DNA of 7,789 nucleotides from an uncultured Flavobacteriaceae bacterium (lineage in GTDB: Bacteria > Bacteroidota > Bacteroidia > Flavobacteriales > Flavobacteriaceae). The stretch lies in assembly GCA_938018045.1 (NCBI GenBank), contig CALIIP010000144.1, positions 1-7,789 on the forward strand, in the 5' to 3' direction. Positions 4,761 to 7,789 of the stretch are shown piece by piece (the stretch's first letter is position 1; each line of letters opens with the position of its first letter). Position numbers and translations under genes: made by a program. The notes beneath the pieces are model-generated. The model saw only the letters and a list, made by a program, of their open reading frames with translations. It was not told the origin of the DNA and made no database searches.

Positions 4761-5501
4761 CTAAAATCTAATGGCTAATTTTCTCATAAGTCTTAAAATT
4801 TCAACGTATAGCCAAATAAGAGTAACAAGAAGCCCCCATGTTGCAACCCATTCCATATATTTTGGCACATGATTTACTTTTCGTTCGATATAATCAAAAT
4901 CTAAAAGTAAAGACAAAGAAGCTATTGAAGCTGCAATAATATTAAAACCGATTGCAAACCACGAAGTTCCGTAAATGATTGATGCAGATATTCCAAAGAA
5001 ACTTAAGATCCAAGAAATAAGGTAAATAACCATTATTGAGATAGTTGCAGAAATAATTACACTCCTAAATTTATGTGTAACTGCCACTATTTTTAGTTTA
5101 TAGGAAAATAGCATTATAAAGAAAGTGATAATCGTAATACCAACTGCTCTCATTGGCATTCCTTCAAATTTAAGCTCTGCATATGCTGAGAAGCCACCAA
5201 GGAAAAAACCTTTTGCTAATGAGTACAGCGGAGCTGTAATTATTGCCCATTTATGCATGTAAGAAGTTAAAATACTTAAAATAATAGCAGCTAATAATCC
5301 TAGTGATGTATGCCATTTTACATTAACCCCTTGATGAACCAAATCCCAAACATACCAAGTTGATAATGCAACAAGAAGCAAACAAAAAAAAGTTTTTAGG
5401 ATAATTCCTTGTAATGACATTTTTTTTGGAGAGTATGAATAACCACGCCATACACCAACTGAAAATGCAGGGTTTGAAGTTTTATAATTTACTAATGACA
5501 T
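4761..5501 (-). CDS. Bax inhibitor-1/YccA family membrane protein (paralogue 2)
   Basis: This is a 246-residue seven-helix membrane protein, collinear with the product of 3337-4080 and about 55% identical by hand count over the full length, with one short gap near residue 175. Identity is highest in the N-terminal YKTSNPAFS (6-14), in KFEGMP (111-116), in FRSV (145-148) and from LLLDFDYIERK (198-208) through NHVPKYMEWVATWGLLVTL to the end. The least conserved part is the first external region and helix 2 (about 45-90). The acidic cluster D201, D203, E206 is kept, so both copies should retain whatever proton or Ca2+ chemistry the family uses. The ATG at 5499-5501 matches the start of paralogue 1. 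Its promoter box lies about 85 bp upstream, giving a longer leader than the other genes here. The pair is a duplication now separated by the tail-anchored protein gene. Confidence 0.88.
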   Translation of the reverse strand: MSLVNYKTSNPAFSVGVWRGYSYSPKKMSLQGIILKTFFCLLLVALSTWYVWDLVHQGVNVKWHTSLGLLAAIILSILTSYMHKWAIITAPLYSLAKGFFLGGFSAYAELKFEGMPMRAVGITIITFFIMLFSYKLKIVAVTHKFRSVIISATISIMVIYLISWILSFFGISASIIYGTSWFAIGFNIIAASIASLSLLLDFDYIERKVNHVPKYMEWVATWGLLVTLIWLYVEILRLMRKLAIRF

Positions 5502-5587
5502 TAATATTACTTTTTTAAAACAATTAGATTAAATTATTTTCTTTTTCAGCAGTAATTTTTTTGAAGGGTTGTATTTATATATGACAC

Positions 5588-5595
5588 CAAAAATA
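5588..5595 (-). promoter_or_regulatory. Candidate promoter of YccA paralogue 2, -7 box
   Basis: The minus strand reads TATTTTTG, an exact TAnnTTTG match, with a TTTG 23 nt upstream (just inside the usual -33 spacing range). It lies between the glycosyltransferase stop and the YccA ATG and implies a leader of about 80 nt. The leader is AT-rich with no hairpin I could identify. Confidence 0.5.
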
Positions 5596-5617
5596 CAATA
5601 AAGTCACTATTATTATA

Positions 5618-6748
5618 TCAAACTTTAAAACGCCTCTTTTTCCACTTATAAGATGTTTTGAAAAATATTAAAAAAGAAGTTAAAATGATAAAAAATGGAT
5701 AAAAAATCGCAATAAATGGATAAAAAATGATGTTTTTCGATTGTTTTGTTAAAATCAATGTTTTTAAAATAAGTGTAAAGTCTATTGAAAATTTAATTAA
5801 AGTTAGAAGAATAAATAGTTGCCATGAAAAGAGTTTTAAAAGTATGGTTATTAATAGAATCACTATTAAAAAATTCATTAAAAATACTATTACCCCTACA
5901 AATTTTCCAAACCAATTATTATAAGATGAAGTCTTTGAAGCCCAACGAATTCTTTGTGAAATTAATTCTTTAAAAGTAGGTTGAGGTTTTGTGATTACAA
6001 GGGCATCGTATGATTTTAAAAAATATACTTGATTTGGAAATTTAGCAACCATTTTTTCTAATATAAAAATATCATCACCACTTGAAATGTTATTGTTGCC
6101 TAGAAATCCATTTATTTGTTGAAATGATTCTTTAGTGTAACATAAGTTTGCACCATTACATAAAAATGGCTTGTTAATACCAAAACCACCAATAGTAGAT
6201 CCGATTAAACTAATAAAATCTAATAATTGAAACTGTTCTAAAAATGAATTTTTCGCATTATAAGTTACAGGAGCACAAATCATTTTTGGGTTATTATTTT
6301 GAATGAATTTATCAAACGTTTTTAACCATTTTTTTGGAACTATACAATCAGCATCAGTTGTTAAAATCCAATCATATTTTGATTTTTGTATTGCAGTTTC
6401 TATGGCATCTTTTTTTGGCGAATTTGATTTTCTGATGTTATTAAGAATTGAAATATCAAGTTCTAAATTTCGCTTTTTAAATTCCTCAATTATTTCAGTA
6501 GAGTTATCATTAGAATCATCATTTACTAAGATTAATGCAAATAATTCTTTTGGATAATCTAGTTGAGATAAAGTTTCTAAAAGGCTCGGTAAGTTCTTCT
6601 CTTCATTCCTAAAAGGAATAACAACTGTAAATGTGTTTTCTGGTATAGAATTCTCAGTTTTAAATAATTTGACCTTATCAAAACCAATTATGAAAGAGAG
6701 AATTAAAATAGTATAAATGATAGAAATTATGAATACTAGATATATCAT
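5618..6748 (-). CDS. Membrane-anchored family 2 glycosyltransferase
   Basis: This 376-residue inner-membrane enzyme transfers a sugar from a nucleotide-sugar to a lipid or growing glycan. A first membrane helix (1-22) is followed by a GT-A catalytic domain. The nucleotide-binding start is TVVIPFRNEEKN (41-52), the first aspartates are in LVNDDSND (74-81) and the metal-binding DxD is in TTDADC (130-135, D132 and D134). The acceptor block is CNGANLCYTK (197-206), the catalytic-base region is SSGDDIFIL (222-230) and QRIRW (265-269) fits the processive-type QxxRW. Three or four more hydrophobic segments follow (283-306, 311-332, 341-364), ending in a basic tail. The layout is that of cellulose/hyaluronan synthase-like GT2 enzymes, but the product cannot be told. 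The start codon overlaps the stop of the flippase-like gene (ATGA, 6745-6748), so the two are translationally coupled. Confidence 0.92.
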   Translation of the reverse strand: MIYLVFIISIIYTILILSFIIGFDKVKLFKTENSIPENTFTVVIPFRNEEKNLPSLLETLSQLDYPKELFALILVNDDSNDNSTEIIEEFKKRNLELDISILNNIRKSNSPKKDAIETAIQKSKYDWILTTDADCIVPKKWLKTFDKFIQNNNPKMICAPVTYNAKNSFLEQFQLLDFISLIGSTIGGFGINKPFLCNGANLCYTKESFQQINGFLGNNNISSGDDIFILEKMVAKFPNQVYFLKSYDALVITKPQPTFKELISQRIRWASKTSSYNNWFGKFVGVIVFLMNFLIVILLITILLKLFSWQLFILLTLIKFSIDFTLILKTLILTKQSKNIIFYPFIAIFYPFFIILTSFLIFFKTSYKWKKRRFKV

Positions 6749-7710
6749 TTATGGCTTTTTTGAGGTTTGAAATTCAGCACAAAAACACTTCCCATTAATG
6801 AAGGAATCGCAAAGTTTAATATCCACATTAACAAAGAAATCGTTATAATTGTTAGTTCAGGTACATCAATAAATGAGAAAACATAAATTGCCACAGAACC
6901 TTTTACAGCCCAATCAAACAATGATATACTTGGAATAAAAGATGCTATAAAATACATTGTAAAAGTTAAGTGCATCAAAGTTGAATAATCAATTTCAACA
7001 CCGAATATTAGCAATAAAAAATAGAATTGATGTGAGAATATTATATATCGAATAAATGAGACTATAACTATTTTTAGATGTGTTTTTGACGGTATTGTTT
7101 TTATGAACACTCGTAGTTTATCAAGTTTCAAATAAGAGAATAATCTTACTTTTCTGCTTTTATTTGGAATTAAAAAAAGCAATAAAAATCCGAGTAAATA
7201 TGCAATTTTTCGTATTCTGTAAGGATTTATTTCAATCTCATAAGTTGATATGAAATAATAAATTCCAATAATTCCAAAGATTATTGTTGCTATAAGTTGG
7301 TTTAAATTTCCAATCAAATTTAACAACATTATTTTGCCTTTATTTTTAGGGAAATAAATTGCTTTAGCACCATAATCTCCGATCCTGTTTGGCGTAAATA
7401 AAGAAACGGTCAAAGCAGCTAGACTTTGTTTTGTTGCTTGAAAAAATGAAGTTTCATTTATGATATTTGCAAGCGTTTTCCATTTCAGAATTTCAAAAAA
7501 CCAATTTAAAAATGATAGTAATAATAATATTGGAATTGTTCCATTTTTTTGTAGAAGAACATTCTTTATTTGATGAATAAGTTCACTGAACTTTATATTC
7601 TCATTTTGCACAACTTTGTCATAAATAAAATAGAGAGAACCTACCACAATTGCAAGTTTGATTAGAAAAAATAAAAACGACTTGTATTTTGGGTTGATGT
7701 TGTTGTACAT
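6745..7710 (-). CDS. Flippase-like / LPG_synthase_TM domain membrane protein
   Basis: This 321-residue protein has about eight hydrophobic segments (roughly 11-30, 59-76, 96-106, 128-155, 168-181, 213-236, 247-262, 272-311 as a pair). It matches the TM domain of lysylphosphatidylglycerol synthase/flippase-like proteins (PF03706 type) by SLFTPNRIGDYGAK (103-116), equivalent to the family's TPGRxGE motif, and by a second Pro-rich turn with FDWAVKGS (265-272) in the C-terminal half. It has no C-terminal aminoacyl-transferase domain, so it is not a full MprF. Relatives are linked to polyprenyl-lipid or glycolipid handling across membranes. The coupled downstream gene is a GT2 enzyme, so a shared job in making an envelope glycolipid is plausible but inferred. 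It starts at ATG 7708-7710 with only 20 bp to the divergent ruvC start. Its promoter must therefore overlap the beginning of ruvC; I found no exact TAnnTTTG there. Confidence 0.82.
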   Translation of the reverse strand: MYNNINPKYKSFLFFLIKLAIVVGSLYFIYDKVVQNENIKFSELIHQIKNVLLQKNGTIPILLLLSFLNWFFEILKWKTLANIINETSFFQATKQSLAALTVSLFTPNRIGDYGAKAIYFPKNKGKIMLLNLIGNLNQLIATIIFGIIGIYYFISTYEIEINPYRIRKIAYLLGFLLLFLIPNKSRKVRLFSYLKLDKLRVFIKTIPSKTHLKIVIVSFIRYIIFSHQFYFLLLIFGVEIDYSTLMHLTFTMYFIASFIPSISLFDWAVKGSVAIYVFSFIDVPELTIITISLLMWILNFAIPSLMGSVFVLNFKPQKSHK

Positions 7711-7713
7711 TTA
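7706..7713 (+). promoter_or_regulatory. Possible ruvC promoter, -7-like box
   Basis: TACATTTA matches TAnnTTTG at all but the last base, and a TTG (7689-7691) lies 14 nt upstream, the same spacing as at three other boxes in the window. It would start ruvC transcription about 12 nt before its TTG. The box overlaps the start codon of the opposite flippase-like gene. The match is imperfect and the area contains several TTG triplets, so this is tentative. Confidence 0.3.
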
Positions 7714-7730
7714 CACAAAGAAACGAAATA

Positions 7731-7789
7731 TTGTCCACAGAAAAAATCATATTAGGAATTGATCCAGGAACCACAATTATGGGTTTTGG
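7731..7789 (+). CDS. ruvC: Holliday junction resolvase RuvC (3' partial)
   Basis: Only the first 19 codons are inside the window, but they carry the RuvC N-terminal strand and catalytic aspartate: IILGIDPGTTIMGFG (residues 6-20, the last codon incomplete), with D11 equivalent to Asp7 of E. coli RuvC. The enzyme is a dimeric nuclease that cuts Holliday junctions made by recombination and moved by RuvAB. No ATG is available near the start; TTG at 7731-7733 gives MSTEKIILGIDPG, the usual distance of the Asp from the N terminus. Upstream codons are open but lead into the divergent gene. The gene continues beyond the right edge, so length and later catalytic residues cannot be checked. Confidence 0.9.
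   Translation, partial: MSTEKIILGIDPGTTIMGF

Noticed and set aside
3337..5501. YccA/tail-anchored/YccA block as an antiphage defence system
   Set aside because: No nuclease, NTPase, sensor or toxin domain is visible in any of the three proteins, and there are no mobile-element marks around them.
5727..5924. Plus-strand open frame inside the glycosyltransferase gene
   Set aside because: Antisense to the membrane-helix region of a clear GT2 gene; AT-rich low-complexity translation.
6303..6557. Plus-strand open frame over the catalytic domain of the glycosyltransferase
   Set aside because: Antisense to the DxD region of the real gene and without features of its own.
6745..7710. Full-length MprF (lysyl-phosphatidylglycerol synthase)
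   Set aside because: At 321 residues it contains only the membrane domain; the soluble aminoacyl-transferase domain is missing and the next gene is a glycosyltransferase.

Overview
The window looks like chromosomal housekeeping DNA from a member of the Bacteroidota, most likely a flavobacterium. It is strongly AT-rich, and it lacks clear Shine-Dalgarno sequences. Several genes are preceded by a TAnnTTTG box, the -7 element of Bacteroidota sigma factors. The protein families (DUF4920 lipoprotein, stand-alone MnmD, 246-247-residue Bax1-I/YccA proteins, the ilvE and ruvC versions) also read as flavobacterial. I see no mobile element, CRISPR array, rRNA or tRNA.

Left part (1-3340). The 3' part of a MazG/PRA-PH-type nucleotide pyrophosphohydrolase gene converges on ilvE, and one symmetrical hairpin with A and T flanks (313-340) can terminate both. 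ilvE is divergent from a compact three-gene run: a DUF4920 lipoprotein, a small lipoprotein with one c-type haem motif, and mnmD (tRNA wobble-uridine methyltransferase). The last two genes are 4 bp apart. The ilvE/DUF4920 spacer holds back-to-back TAnnTTTG boxes around a perfect 10-bp palindrome. After mnmD comes a 42-codon gene for a basic single-pass membrane peptide. Its stop codon interlocks with the stop of the next gene on the opposite strand.

Middle (3337-5501, minus strand). Two paralogous seven-helix Bax inhibitor-1/YccA-family proteins, about 55% identical by hand alignment, flank an unrelated gene for a 158-residue tail-anchored protein of unknown function. Each of the three genes has its own TAnnTTTG box. 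The first paralogue also has a tandem C-rich 8-mer in its leader and A-tracts with a 20-21-bp period upstream.

Right part (5618-7789). A membrane-bound family-2 glycosyltransferase and a flippase-like (LPG_synthase_TM) membrane protein overlap by 4 bp (ATGA) and form a likely envelope glycoconjugate module. Only 20 bp from the flippase-like gene, and divergent from it, begins ruvC, which runs off the right edge.

Nothing here amounts to a clear new multi-gene system. The best leads are the interrupted YccA duplication with its unknown tail-anchored neighbour, the small interlocked membrane-peptide gene, the haem/DUF4920 lipoprotein pair, and an unusual 14-nt promoter spacing that recurs in the window.
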